Assembly: GCA_002749065.1 (NCBI GenBank)
Contig: PDTX01000003.1
Span: 62,001 to 126,000, forward strand
Length of the DNA: 64,000 nt
Direction of reading: 5' to 3'
From: Bacteroidia bacterium
GTDB lineage: Bacteria > Bacteroidota > Bacteroidia > Bacteroidales > CAJPTX01
Shown here: in pieces, positions 43,120 through 53,000 of the stretch
Layout of the letters: the number at the start of each line of letters is the position of its first letter
How positions within the stretch are numbered: the stretch's first letter is position 1
Made by a program: the position numbers and the translations under genes
The notes under the pieces: generated by a model
The model's input: the letters and a program-made list of their open reading frames with translations, nothing else
Database searches by the model: none
Told to the model about the DNA's origin: nothing

Positions 43120-44247
43120 ATGCGCTACTTCCTGGTGGTCGGTGAGACTTCGGGCGACCAGCACGCCGCGGCCCTGATGCGGGGCCTGATGGCGGTGGAT
43201 GCTCAGGCTGAGTTCGCCTACCTCGGCGGCGATGCCATGGCTGCGGTGGCCCCCGGTATGGTGCTGCATTGCCGAGAGCTGGCCATCATGGGCTTCTGGG
43301 AGGTGCTGGCGGGCCTACGACGGGTGCTGGCCAACCTGCGGAAGTGCCTCCGGGCGATAGAGGACTTCCGCCCCGATGCGGTAATCCTGGTCGATTTCCC
43401 GGGCTTCAACCTCCGCGTGGCCAAGGCCTGCCGGGCTCGTGGTCTGCGGGTGTTCTACTACATCGCCCCGAAGGTCTGGGCCTGGAAGGAGCGGCGCGTG
43501 GAGCAGCTTCGGGCCTACGTGGATAGGCTGTTCATCATTTTCCCCTTCGAGGTGGAGTACTTCCGCAGGAAGGATATCGCCGCCATCTACGAGGGCAACC
43601 CCCTTCTGGATGAGCTGGATACGTCCCCCCCGGCGCAGGACGAACGGGAGGAATTTTGCGCGCGGCATTCCCTCGACGGCCGGCCGAAGGTTGCCCTGCT
43701 GCCGGGTAGCCGGGTGCAGGAAATCCGCGCCACCCTCCGGCGGATGGGCAACCTGAGCGTGGACTACCCGGCCTACCAGTTCGTGGTGGCCGCCGCGCCT
43801 TCCATCTCCGAGGAGGAATACGCCCACATCCTGGGTGAGTTCCCCGACCTGGCGATAGTCTACGGCGATACGCCCGGTCTGATGCGCCACTCCGTGGCCG
43901 GGGTTGTGACCTCTGGGACGGCAACCCTAGAGGCGGCCCTTCTGGGCTTGCCCGAGGTGGTGGTCTACCGGGCCAACCCCATATCCATGGCCATAGCCCG
44001 TCGGCTGGTGAAGCTGCAGTGGGTGAGCCTGGTGAACCTGGTGCTGAACCGGGAGTGCGTGCGCGAGCTCCTGCAGGAGGATTTTAACGCATCGGCGCTC
44101 CGCTCCGAGCTGGGGCGTATACTGCCCGGTGGCGACCGCCGCGATGGGATGCTGGGGCAGTTCCGCGAGCTGGCCGAGATGCTGGGGGGGCCGGGCGCAT
44201 CGATGCGTGTAGCCGAGAGGATGTATGGTCTGCTTACTGAGGTGTAG
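43120..44247 (+). CDS. lpxB: Lipid-A-disaccharide synthase
   Basis: The 375-residue protein is a GT19 glycosyltransferase: VVGETSGDQHAAALM at the N-terminus, VDFPGFNLRVAKACRARGL, FYYIAPKVWAWKERR and TSGTATLEAALLGLPEVVVYR. LpxB condenses UDP-diacylglucosamine with lipid X in lipid A synthesis at the inner membrane. The ATG lies 4 bases after the small membrane gene. Its end overlaps the SpoIID-like gene by about 23 bases. Confidence 0.96.
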   Translation: MRYFLVVGETSGDQHAAALMRGLMAVDAQAEFAYLGGDAMAAVAPGMVLHCRELAIMGFWEVLAGLRRVLANLRKCLRAIEDFRPDAVILVDFPGFNLRVAKACRARGLRVFYYIAPKVWAWKERRVEQLRAYVDRLFIIFPFEVEYFRRKDIAAIYEGNPLLDELDTSPPAQDEREEFCARHSLDGRPKVALLPGSRVQEIRATLRRMGNLSVDYPAYQFVVAAAPSISEEEYAHILGEFPDLAIVYGDTPGLMRHSVAGVVTSGTATLEAALLGLPEVVVYRANPISMAIARRLVKLQWVSLVNLVLNRECVRELLQEDFNASALRSELGRILPGGDRRDGMLGQFRELAEMLGGPGASMRVAERMYGLLTEV

Positions 44248-45391
44248 CAGCGTGCTACGCGTAGCTTTCCTGTTGCTGCTATGCGCCTGTAGCATGGGCA
44301 TGGCCCGTGCCCAGCAGCTGGTGAGCGTGAGCCTCTTGGATACGAGTAGGCTCGAGCGACTGGAGATTGTGCCGGCGCGGGGGCGCTACAGCGTGCTGGT
44401 CAATGGGGTGTCGCGCTCCCTGTCGGTGGGCGAGCGGCTGCGCGTGGTGCGAACCGGCGATTCGCTATTCCTCCGCGTGGGTGCGGAGCTGCTGGGCCTC
44501 TGTCGGCATGCGGTGCTGCTCGGCGAGGAGGGGCGTGGCCAGTTCACCCTGGAGGTGGAGCCACCCCTTGCGCTGAGTAGGCTCTACGACGGGAATGTGA
44601 GCCTGAGCGTGGACTACGGGCGGATAATGTGCGTTAACCTGGTGGAGATGGATGTCTACCTCGCGGGTGTGATCCAGGCCGAGATGGGCTACCGCGCCCC
44701 GCTGGAGGCATACAAGGCTCAGGCCCTGCTGGCGCGAACCTACCTTCTGGAGCATCTGGAGCGGCATCTGGCCGAGGGCTTCAACGTATGCGACCAGGTG
44801 CACTGCCAGGCCTACCACGGGAGCGCGAGCGCGAACGAGGTGGCCATGCGCGCGGCCCGTGAGACTAGCGGCCAGGTGGTGGTCGATGCCCAGGGACAGC
44901 TGATTGAGGCGGTGTTCCATGCCAACAGCGGGGGCGAGACGGCGGCCGCCGGTGATGTGTGGCTGCGCGAGGTGCCCTACCTCCGCCGGGTTGCCGACCC
45001 GCACTCGGCGGGGCAGCGTGGCGCGCGGTGGTCGAAGCGTATTCCGCTCGAGTCGTGGCGGCGCTTCATGGAGAGCAAGGGCGTGCCGCGCCGGGCGGCT
45101 GGGGCCTACGCGCTTCGCACGCCGCGCCGGGCCTCGCACTACCAGCTATCGGGGGCACGCCCCGTTCCTTTCCGTGAAATTCGGGAGCACTTCCACCTGA
45201 AGAGCGCGTGGTTTGACGTACAGGTGCAGGGGGGTATGATAGTGCTTGAAGGGCGTGGTTACGGGCACGGCATCGGTCTGAGCCAGGAGGGAGCCATGGA
45301 GATGGCCCGCCGGGGCTACGACGCGAGGGCCATACTGGAGCACTACCTCCCGGGGACGCGCATCGTGGGTCGGGAGACCGCGGCGAAATGA
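44225..45391 (+). CDS. SpoIID/LytB-domain protein, exported
   Basis: The 388-residue protein has a signal peptide (VLRVAFLLLLCACSMGMARA) and a SpoIID/LytB domain: VYLAGVIQAEMGYRAPLEAYKAQALLARTYLL, the glutamate-bearing region, and the C-terminal GRGYGHGIGLSQEGAMEMA motif. SpoIID enzymes are lytic transglycosylases on denuded peptidoglycan; non-sporulating Bacteroidota also carry such proteins. ATG at 44225 overlaps lpxB; GTG at 44252 is an alternative start. It ends the ysxC-lpxB run. The catalytic glutamate in IQAEMGY is consistent with activity. Confidence 0.85.
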   Translation: MVCLLRCSSVLRVAFLLLLCACSMGMARAQQLVSVSLLDTSRLERLEIVPARGRYSVLVNGVSRSLSVGERLRVVRTGDSLFLRVGAELLGLCRHAVLLGEEGRGQFTLEVEPPLALSRLYDGNVSLSVDYGRIMCVNLVEMDVYLAGVIQAEMGYRAPLEAYKAQALLARTYLLEHLERHLAEGFNVCDQVHCQAYHGSASANEVAMRAARETSGQVVVDAQGQLIEAVFHANSGGETAAAGDVWLREVPYLRRVADPHSAGQRGARWSKRIPLESWRRFMESKGVPRRAAGAYALRTPRRASHYQLSGARPVPFREIREHFHLKSAWFDVQVQGGMIVLEGRGYGHGIGLSQEGAMEMARRGYDARAILEHYLPGTRIVGRETAAK

Positions 45392-45497
45392 GTTGCTTCG
45401 CTGCCAAGGGGGGGCTGGTGGTGGAAGGTGTACGGCTTTTCGTCCCAAAATCTGTAGAATGCTTCTTGTTTCATGCTCCCGTTTCGCGGGTAAATGC

Positions 45498-45521
45498 TAC
45501 CTTTGAGCCAAAGATAGGAGG
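45498..45521 (+). promoter_or_regulatory. Promoter -7 element and strong ribosome-binding site of the T9SS cargo gene
   Basis: TACCTTTG (45498-45505) fits the -7 consensus, and AGGAGG (45516-45521) lies 7 bases before ATG 45529. The combination decides the start against the track's upstream start in the SpoIID-like gene. Confidence 0.7.
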
Positions 45522-45528
45522 GAAAATT

Positions 45529-48500
45529 ATGCTAGGTATAGTGCGTTTTGGGTATCGACTTTTGCTGCTGATGGCGGGTCTGCTGGTGTCGCTGGCGGGC
45601 TTCGCCCAGAAGACCATGGATGCGCCGGAGATCGAGGTGAATGTGCCAAGTGGAGCGACAGTAAACCGCCCCAACCTGGAGGTGGAATTGAGTGTTTCTA
45701 GGGGGGGAGGTCTTGAGAGATGTGCAGGTTGGAAGTTGGATGGAAGTGGCGCTCTCATTCCTACTAAAACATTTTCTCCGGGGGGATGGGTTTCTACAAC
45801 CTCAGAGCAGGATTTTATCGTTCTAGTGAAGCATGTCCTGAGGCTTGAAGGAAGCTCAACTCCTAATGAAAAGCAGGGATGGGCGATTAAGGAGCTTTCG
45901 ATCAAGGCCTACAATGGCATGAATGAGCTGGAGTTAGCAAGGTATACCCCGAATCCATTTTATGTGACACATACTCCACTTGACCTTAACAATATCCCTA
46001 ATGCACTCTGCTTGGATGTTTCGAATGAATACCATAGATTATACTTTAAACTACCTTCGTCAGTACAGGACCATTGGAAAATTAAGCTTAGCCTTAAGCT
46101 GATTCCCCAGGAAATGGTTCAGGTGAAAAAGACTGGTCTGGGGTCTCGCAAGCTGTACGTTCATACGCAACTCTATGATAAATCGATTCAACATAATGAA
46201 AACACCTATAAATCGGAATTGTCAGATGGAGACTGGATACCGAAGGATGCTTACGTAGGCTATGATCACACGTTGGGTGCTGCTGGTTATCCTGCTGCCC
46301 CACACCATCCTTTCCCCTCTGGAAGAGCAAAAGAGCTAAAATATAGAGGGAAACCTTTTACGAAAGAGATTAAGTGGAAGGTAGTCGGCAACATTGAGAA
46401 GTGGGTGGATAAACGGCCGAGCCCGGCGGTGAAGCGGAAGGCGAGCCTGCAGGTGGTGAATGAGGATGGCAGTGCGGCCTCTGGCCTGACGGTGAACATC
46501 GGCGGAGAGGCAGCCAAGGAAATGCCTCCCAGTTCTGGGATATACGTCGTGGAGCTGGATGAGAACGCTGACTACAAGTTCAAGGTCACTGGGCTCAGCG
46601 GGAAGGAGGTGACGGCCAGCGACATAAATCCGTCGTCGCCCTCGCCCTCTGGCAATTTCCACCTCGGTGCTGCGGACAAGGAGATTGGCACGCTGACCAT
46701 AGGCCCTGCAAAGTCCACCAAGAACTTCCAGTTCACCATTCAGGAGGATGGTAATTCTGCGAATAAGCTTCCGGGCATAAAGGTAAGCCCGGTGGGGAGC
46801 GAGGTGACATTCAATCCGTCGGAGGCAACCTCTGCCACGGGTGGTACGGCGAGCCTTCAGGGCGGGGCGCGTACCTGGCCAGCATCGGTATCCTTCAGGT
46901 TCACCGACCCCTCGGAGGTGTTTGGGTCGAAGGATGTCTCGGTAGATGTTCCGCCCTCGGGGGCGATTCCCACAAAGACGGTCGAGCTGGAGCGTCTCAG
47001 CACGCAGGTGACCTTCAGGGTGAAGGATGGTTCTAGCCCCGTTGCGGGGGCGACTGTGACCGTGGATGGGCAGACGGGTACGACGGATGGCAGCGGCGAG
47101 GTGAAGCTCGAGCTGAAGCGTGGCAAAACGCACGCCTACCAGGTGAGCCACAGCGAATACAGCCCCACTTCGGGCAATACTGAGGTGGTGGGTGCGAGCC
47201 CGAGCTTCGTGGATGTTGCGCTGAGCAAGGTGCCCACGATCAAGGTGACAATCGAGGTGAAGGATGATGATGGTGCCCCGGTGAAGGGGGCCAAGGTGAG
47301 CATAAAGCCGAGCAGCGGCTCTGCGTTCACAGCGACAGACAATGGGGATGGCACGTATAGCGCGGGTTGCGTCGATGGGGACTATACCTACGAGGTGAGC
47401 GCACCTGAGCATTTCACGGCGCCCGCTTCGGGGAGCTTTAGCGTGGGGGGAGCGCCGGTCACGGAATCGGTCTCGCTGACGCGGAAGACGGTAGACTATA
47501 AGGTGGTGGTCAATGCGCCGGGGGCGATATCCGGCGAGCCGACGGTGGATATTTCTGGCTTCTCCGTGGTGAAGGAGTCTGGGAGTGGCGGTGTATTCAC
47601 CTTTAAGGTCAGCGGGTTGAAGTCGGGCAAGGACTACAAGGTGGATGTCAAGATGTCGGGCTTTGAGAGCAAGATGGGCTTGGCGCTGGACCCCGGGCCG
47701 AGCGCGGCGACGGGGGCGACCAACCGGATGGAGATTACGCTGGAGGAGAAGCAGAATACCTATAAGCTGAACTTCACGGTGGTGGCCACTCTGGGCTCCA
47801 AGGATTACTCCAAGACGGGGGAAATCAGCGTGCTGTCCTGCACGCCGTCCGGCCTGCTGCAGAAGGTGAAGGAGGGCATCAAGAATGGCGGGAAATTCCC
47901 CTACGGGCTGGAGTTCAAGGCCCAGGCGGGCGTGCCGATAACGGTGAAGGTTAAATTCTTGAATTTCAAGCACTTTGTGGATAAGGAGCTTTCTTTTGAA
48001 TTCCCTAGGACGAAATCTGAGGAGACTATCAAATTGGAGCAGAAGGATAAAGAGATTTACTGCGAGGCCAAGGGGGCGAAGAGGGCCTCGTTGTACTACT
48101 TCAAGGATGACGTTACGAAGAGCGATGGTACGTATACTTTTAGGGGGCTGGAAGAGGGTAAGGAATTCTACCTGGTGGTTATGAAGGAGGGGTATAAGAG
48201 CCAGCGGATAAAGTTGAGCTCGGCTAATCCCACTCCGGAGGTAAACTTGAAGGCAGAGACGGCGAGTGATCCCACCAAGAAGTACCGGATGCAATTCCGG
48301 GTGGTGGATTCTGATGGGAATGGGATTCCGATGGCTAAGGTGATATATGGTCCTTCTGGCTCGATACAACGAGGTGAGACGTGGACGGATGTGAACGGTG
48401 GCGTGCTTATTTTTGAACTTGAGGGGGCGACCGGTGGGAAGGAGTATGTCTTTGAGGTGAGCAAGGAGGGCTATGGGACGACTACCAGCATCAAGAAGGT

Positions 48501-49908
48501 GGCAGATAAGGATGAGACGATGGAGGATGTGGTGCTGAGCCGCACGAGGGGGATTGTAACCCGTGGGATGCTGGCTGTGCCGACAGCCCTGACTGCCCCC
48601 GTACCATACGGCCCGATACGTACTCGGGGCAGCTGGGATTTGACGGTGACCGTCAAGAGTGGCACTGAGCTCCTCTCTGGTGCGCGCCTTTACCTTCTCA
48701 AAAAGGAGTTCGAGATAGGAGACGGTGTGACCAAGCTCGAGTGGGGTGAGGGTAAAAAGAAAAAACCGCTAAAAAAACCTACGGGGAATATGTGGTTCGA
48801 GGTGGAGGGGGCGAAGAGTGTGAATGGAAGGAACGAAGTGGAGGAAGACCTGCTGGCGGTGACGCTCAATGAAAAGGTGCTGGATAATCCAGTGAGATAC
48901 TATGAGGAAGGGAATGCTGACGAGATAATGGGCATAATCATAGAGGAGAGCAAGCTGAGCGGCGCAGAGAATGTGGTGAAGGCCTGGGTAAATAATTCAT
49001 ACACTGAGGAGGGCCAGAAGAAGCTGCAGTACATCCAAGTGATAGCACGGGATGGCGGTAGTGTGCTGGTGGATGGGAAGGACCTGCAGGAGAAGCCGCT
49101 GGAGGTGAAGCCCGATACCCCAGTGACCATAGAGTTCAGGCCTGAGGGTGGTCTGGATTTGTTGAGTGTACATGATGAGAATTTCGCCCGTTTCTTCACC
49201 CCCGAGGACCCGAACGACAGGAGGAAGGGTAAGCTGAAGATGCCGAAGCTGGCGTACCCGGATAATGTGCTCTACATACGGGGCGAGTTTGGTAAACGGG
49301 GAAATTCTGGCGAAGCGGAGCCGGCTAACTACAACGTTTCGTGGAGCATAGTGGATGAGAGCATCTACGGGGATGTCGTCTCGCTGACCATGAAGAACAA
49401 CTCGGGTGAGGTGCTGACCAGCGGTGTGGGTATTGCTCAGAATAGGATAGTGTACTACGATGTGAGGGTGAACCATGAGGGTTACTACCTGAAGTCCTTC
49501 AAGCGCAACGGTGTTGAGCAGCTTCGTCCGGAGCAGAAGGAGCTGAGCGCCTTCTCCGATCAGTGGCGCGTGTCGGAGAACAGCGTTTTCACGCTGGAGC
49601 TGGGGGAGAAGGCCAACACGGGTGGTGGGAATGCGTTGCCGGGTGGTGGTGCGACCTCGGTGGAGAGCCGTCTGCTGGGCGGGGTGAAGGCCTACCCGGT
49701 GCCGCTGGTCGACTGGCTGAAGGTGTCGAATGTGCAGCAGGCGAAGCGCTACCGCCTCCTGAATGCCCTCGGGGTAAGCCTGATGGAGGGGACGATGAGC
49801 GGCGCGCCGATGCTGCAGCTGGATGTGTCGGGCCTGCCGGCGGGGATGTACCTGCTGGAGCTGGAGGATGTCGAGGGGCGCTTTAGCCGTCTGCGGCTGG
49901 TGAAGTAG
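45529..49908 (+). CDS. T9SS cargo protein with carboxypeptidase-regulatory-like repeats
   Basis: From ATG 45529 the protein has 1459 residues. A signal peptide (LLLLMAGLLVSLAGFAQK) is followed by an N-terminal region of about 270 residues with no known family, then a long series of Ig-like carboxypeptidase-regulatory domains with recurring 'GATVTVDG-T-T-sGeV-l' patterns. The last 80 residues or so are a type A T9SS sorting domain (VKAYPVPLVDWLKVS ... LDVSGLPAGMYLLELEDVEG). It should be secreted by T9SS and attached to A-LPS. The N-terminal third is more AT-rich than most genes here. A function beyond surface display (adhesion or processing) cannot be told. Confidence 0.85.
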   Translation: MLGIVRFGYRLLLLMAGLLVSLAGFAQKTMDAPEIEVNVPSGATVNRPNLEVELSVSRGGGLERCAGWKLDGSGALIPTKTFSPGGWVSTTSEQDFIVLVKHVLRLEGSSTPNEKQGWAIKELSIKAYNGMNELELARYTPNPFYVTHTPLDLNNIPNALCLDVSNEYHRLYFKLPSSVQDHWKIKLSLKLIPQEMVQVKKTGLGSRKLYVHTQLYDKSIQHNENTYKSELSDGDWIPKDAYVGYDHTLGAAGYPAAPHHPFPSGRAKELKYRGKPFTKEIKWKVVGNIEKWVDKRPSPAVKRKASLQVVNEDGSAASGLTVNIGGEAAKEMPPSSGIYVVELDENADYKFKVTGLSGKEVTASDINPSSPSPSGNFHLGAADKEIGTLTIGPAKSTKNFQFTIQEDGNSANKLPGIKVSPVGSEVTFNPSEATSATGGTASLQGGARTWPASVSFRFTDPSEVFGSKDVSVDVPPSGAIPTKTVELERLSTQVTFRVKDGSSPVAGATVTVDGQTGTTDGSGEVKLELKRGKTHAYQVSHSEYSPTSGNTEVVGASPSFVDVALSKVPTIKVTIEVKDDDGAPVKGAKVSIKPSSGSAFTATDNGDGTYSAGCVDGDYTYEVSAPEHFTAPASGSFSVGGAPVTESVSLTRKTVDYKVVVNAPGAISGEPTVDISGFSVVKESGSGGVFTFKVSGLKSGKDYKVDVKMSGFESKMGLALDPGPSAATGATNRMEITLEEKQNTYKLNFTVVATLGSKDYSKTGEISVLSCTPSGLLQKVKEGIKNGGKFPYGLEFKAQAGVPITVKVKFLNFKHFVDKELSFEFPRTKSEETIKLEQKDKEIYCEAKGAKRASLYYFKDDVTKSDGTYTFRGLEEGKEFYLVVMKEGYKSQRIKLSSANPTPEVNLKAETASDPTKKYRMQFRVVDSDGNGIPMAKVIYGPSGSIQRGETWTDVNGGVLIFELEGATGGKEYVFEVSKEGYGTTTSIKKVADKDETMEDVVLSRTRGIVTRGMLAVPTALTAPVPYGPIRTRGSWDLTVTVKSGTELLSGARLYLLKKEFEIGDGVTKLEWGEGKKKKPLKKPTGNMWFEVEGAKSVNGRNEVEEDLLAVTLNEKVLDNPVRYYEEGNADEIMGIIIEESKLSGAENVVKAWVNNSYTEEGQKKLQYIQVIARDGGSVLVDGKDLQEKPLEVKPDTPVTIEFRPEGGLDLLSVHDENFARFFTPEDPNDRRKGKLKMPKLAYPDNVLYIRGEFGKRGNSGEAEPANYNVSWSIVDESIYGDVVSLTMKNNSGEVLTSGVGIAQNRIVYYDVRVNHEGYYLKSFKRNGVEQLRPEQKELSAFSDQWRVSENSVFTLELGEKANTGGGNALPGGGATSVESRLLGGVKAYPVPLVDWLKVSNVQQAKRYRLLNALGVSLMEGTMSGAPMLQLDVSGLPAGMYLLELEDVEGRFSRLRLVK

Positions 49909-49956
49909 CCCGCTTTCGGGTGTCGATGTCGGCCAGAATTATTCTGGAATAATTTA

Positions 49957-49997
49957 TACCTTTGCGCTTGGTGTATAGTTCTGCACCAAGCGCAAAG
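49957..49997. promoter_or_regulatory. secA -7 element overlapping a perfect 14-bp inverted repeat
   Basis: TACCTTTG (49957-49964) fits the -7 consensus. CTTTGCGCTTGGTG (49960-49973) is perfectly repeated in inverted form (CACCAAGCGCAAAG, 49984-49997) after 10 bases. Because the first arm covers the -7 element and probable start point, the palindrome could be an operator; as RNA it might form only in part. Confidence 0.8.
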
Positions 49998-50012
49998 TTT
50001 ATATTAGCACGT

Positions 50013-53000
50013 ATGGCGAAGAGCATAGTAGCGAGGGTGATATCCTCGGTTTTCGGCACGAAGTCCGAGAAGGACCAGAAGGCCCTGCAGCCGATTGTGG
50101 CCAAGGTGAACGAGGAGTGGCCCCGCCTCAAGGCGATGAGCAATGACGAGCTGCGCACGGTGGCGCAGGGCATGCGCGCCGAGGTGCAGGCTTCGTTCGC
50201 CGAGAGCCAGAGGGAGATCGGGGAGCTGAAGCACCGTCTGGACGTGGAGCCGCTCACGCTCGGCGAGCGCGAGAAGCTCTTCAAGCGCATCGATGAGCTG
50301 AAGGCCAGCATCGGGGAGAGCGTCGAGGCGGCTCTGCAGCGGGTGTTGCCCCTGGCCTTCGCGGTGGTGCGTGAGACGGCGCGCCGGTTTGCTGAGAGTG
50401 AGACCCTGGAGGTTACGGCCAATGAGCATGACCGCCAGCTGGCCGGCCAGGGGCGCGACTTCGTGGAGATAGAGGGCGACAAGGCCATATACTACACGAG
50501 CTGGATGGTGGGGGGGAATGAGATACGCTGGGACATGGTGCACTACGATGTGCAGCTGATGGGCGGGGCGGTGCTCCACGAGGGGAAGGTGGCCGAGATG
50601 TCGACCGGTGAGGGGAAGACGCTGGTGGCGACCCTGCCGGTGTTCCTCAACGCCCTGCCGGGCCTGGGGGTGCACGTGGTGACGGTGAACGACTACCTGG
50701 CCAAGCGTGACTCCGAGTGGATGGGCCCGCTCTACGAGTTCCACGGCCTGAGCGTGGATTGCATTGACAGGCACGAGCCCAGCTCGGATGCCCGGCGGAG
50801 GGCCTACGCGGCCGACATCACCTTCGGCACGAACAACGAGTTCGGCTTCGACTACCTCCGCGACAACATGGCCTTCGAGGTGGGGGGCCTGGTGCAGCGC
50901 GAGCACAACTACGCCATCGTCGATGAGGTCGACTCGGTGCTGATTGACGATGCCCGTACCCCGCTCATCATCTCCGGCCCGACCAACCGGGACAACAACC
51001 AGATGTTCGAGGAGTTCCGCCCGGAGGTGGAGCTGCTGGTGAACGCGCAGCAGAAGTTCGTCATCCAGCAGCTGGCCGAGTCGAAGCGGCTCATCGCCGA
51101 GGGGAAGAACGAGGAGGGGGGGAAGATGCTCCTGCGCGTGTTCAAGGGTCTGCCGAAGTACAAGCCGCTGACCAAGTTCGAGAGCGAGCCGGGCATCAAG
51201 AGCCTGCGGCTGAAGACCGAGAACTTCTACATGCAGGAGAACAACAAGAACATGCATCTGATAACGGATGACCTGTTCTTCATCATCGACGAGAAGCGCC
51301 ACAGCGTGGAGCTGACCGATAAGGGCATCGACATGCTCTCGCGGCGGGTGAACGACCCGGATTTCTTCGTGCTGCCGGACATGGGCGTGAAGGTGGCCGA
51401 GATTGAGGAGGGGGATGGCACGCCCGACGAGAAGGCCCGCGCGAAGGAGGAGCTCATGCGGCAGTGGTCCAACAAGGCCGAGCGCCTCCACATCGTGCAG
51501 CAGCTGCTGAGCGCGTACACGATGTACGAGCGCGACGTGGAGTACCTGGTGGAGGACAATCAGGTGAAGATTGTCGATGAGCAGACGGGGCGTACGCTCG
51601 AGGGGCGGCGCTACTCCGACGGGCTGCACCAGGCGCTGGAGGCCAAGGAGGGGGTGAAGATAGAGGCCCCGACGCAGACCTTCGCGACGGTGACCCTGCA
51701 GAACTACTTCCGTATGTACCGCAAGCTCTCGGGCATGACCGGTACGGCCGAGACGGAGGCGGGCGAGCTCTGGAGCATCTACAAGCTCGATGTGGTCGTC
51801 ATCCCGACCAACCGGCCGGTGATCCGCAAGGATGGGAACGACCTGCTCTACAAGACCGTGCGGGAGAAGTTCGCCGCCGTGATTGAGGAGGTGGAGCGGC
51901 TAGTGGGCGAGGGGCGGCCGGTGCTGGTGGGCACAACCTCGGTGGAGATTTCCGAGCAGCTGAGCCGCATGCTCAAGTTCCGCAAGATTCCGCATAATGT
52001 GCTCAACGCCAAGCAGCACCAGCGCGAGGCCGAGGTGGTGGCCCAGGCGGGCAAGGCGGGCACGGTGACCATCGCCACCAACATGGCGGGCCGTGGTACC
52101 GACATCAAGCTCAGCCCGGAGGTGCGGGCGGCCGGCGGGCTGGCCATCATCGGCACCGAGCGGCATGAGTCCCGAAGGGTGGACCGCCAGCTGCGGGGCC
52201 GCTCCGGCCGTCAGGGCGACCCGGGCTCGTCGACCTTCTTCGTGTCGCTGGAGGACAACCTGATGCGTATGATTGTGTCCGACCGCTTCGGGCGCATGAT
52301 GGACCGCCTCGGGCACCAGGAGGGCGACGTGATTCAGCACCCTTGGTTCACCAAGTCCGTGGAGCGTGCCCAGCGGAAGGTGGAGGAGAACAACTTCGGC
52401 ATCCGCAAGCGGCTCCTGGAGTACGACGACGTGATGAACCTGCAGCGTACCAATATCTACACCCGACGGCGGCACGCCCTCTTCGGCGAGCGCCTCGAGG
52501 AGGACATCGCCGATGCGATAGCCAGCGTGAGCTACGACATCGCGGGCATGTTCGCGGGCTATGAGGACTACGAGGGGCTGAACGACTTCATCATGCGCAG
52601 CTTCGCCATGGAGAGCACCATCAGCGAGGCGGCCTACACCGAGGCCTCTGGGGACCAGCTCGGCGAGCTCATCGAGGAGATGCTCACGGCCCGCTACAAG
52701 CAGCGGATGGACTCCATAAAGCAGCGGGCGATGCCGGTGCTGCAGGGCGTGGTGCAGGAGCATGGCGACCGCTTTGAGAACATCGCCGTGCCCCTCTCCG
52801 ACGGGGTGCGCAGCATACAGATCACCATCCCGCTCAGGCGCGCCATCGAGAGCGAGGGGCGCGAGCTGGTGCGGGGCATTAGCCGCACGGTGGTGCTGCA
52901 CGAGATAGACGACCACTGGCAGCAGCACCTCCTGGCCATGGACGAGCTCAAGCAGAGCGTGCAGAACGCCTCCTATGAGCAGAAGGACCCGCTGGTGATC

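Noticed and set aside
46336-48369. A 677-residue minus-strand ORF opposite the T9SS cargo gene
   Set aside because: It has no signal, domain or ribosome-binding site, and the plus strand has a signal peptide and a T9SS domain.
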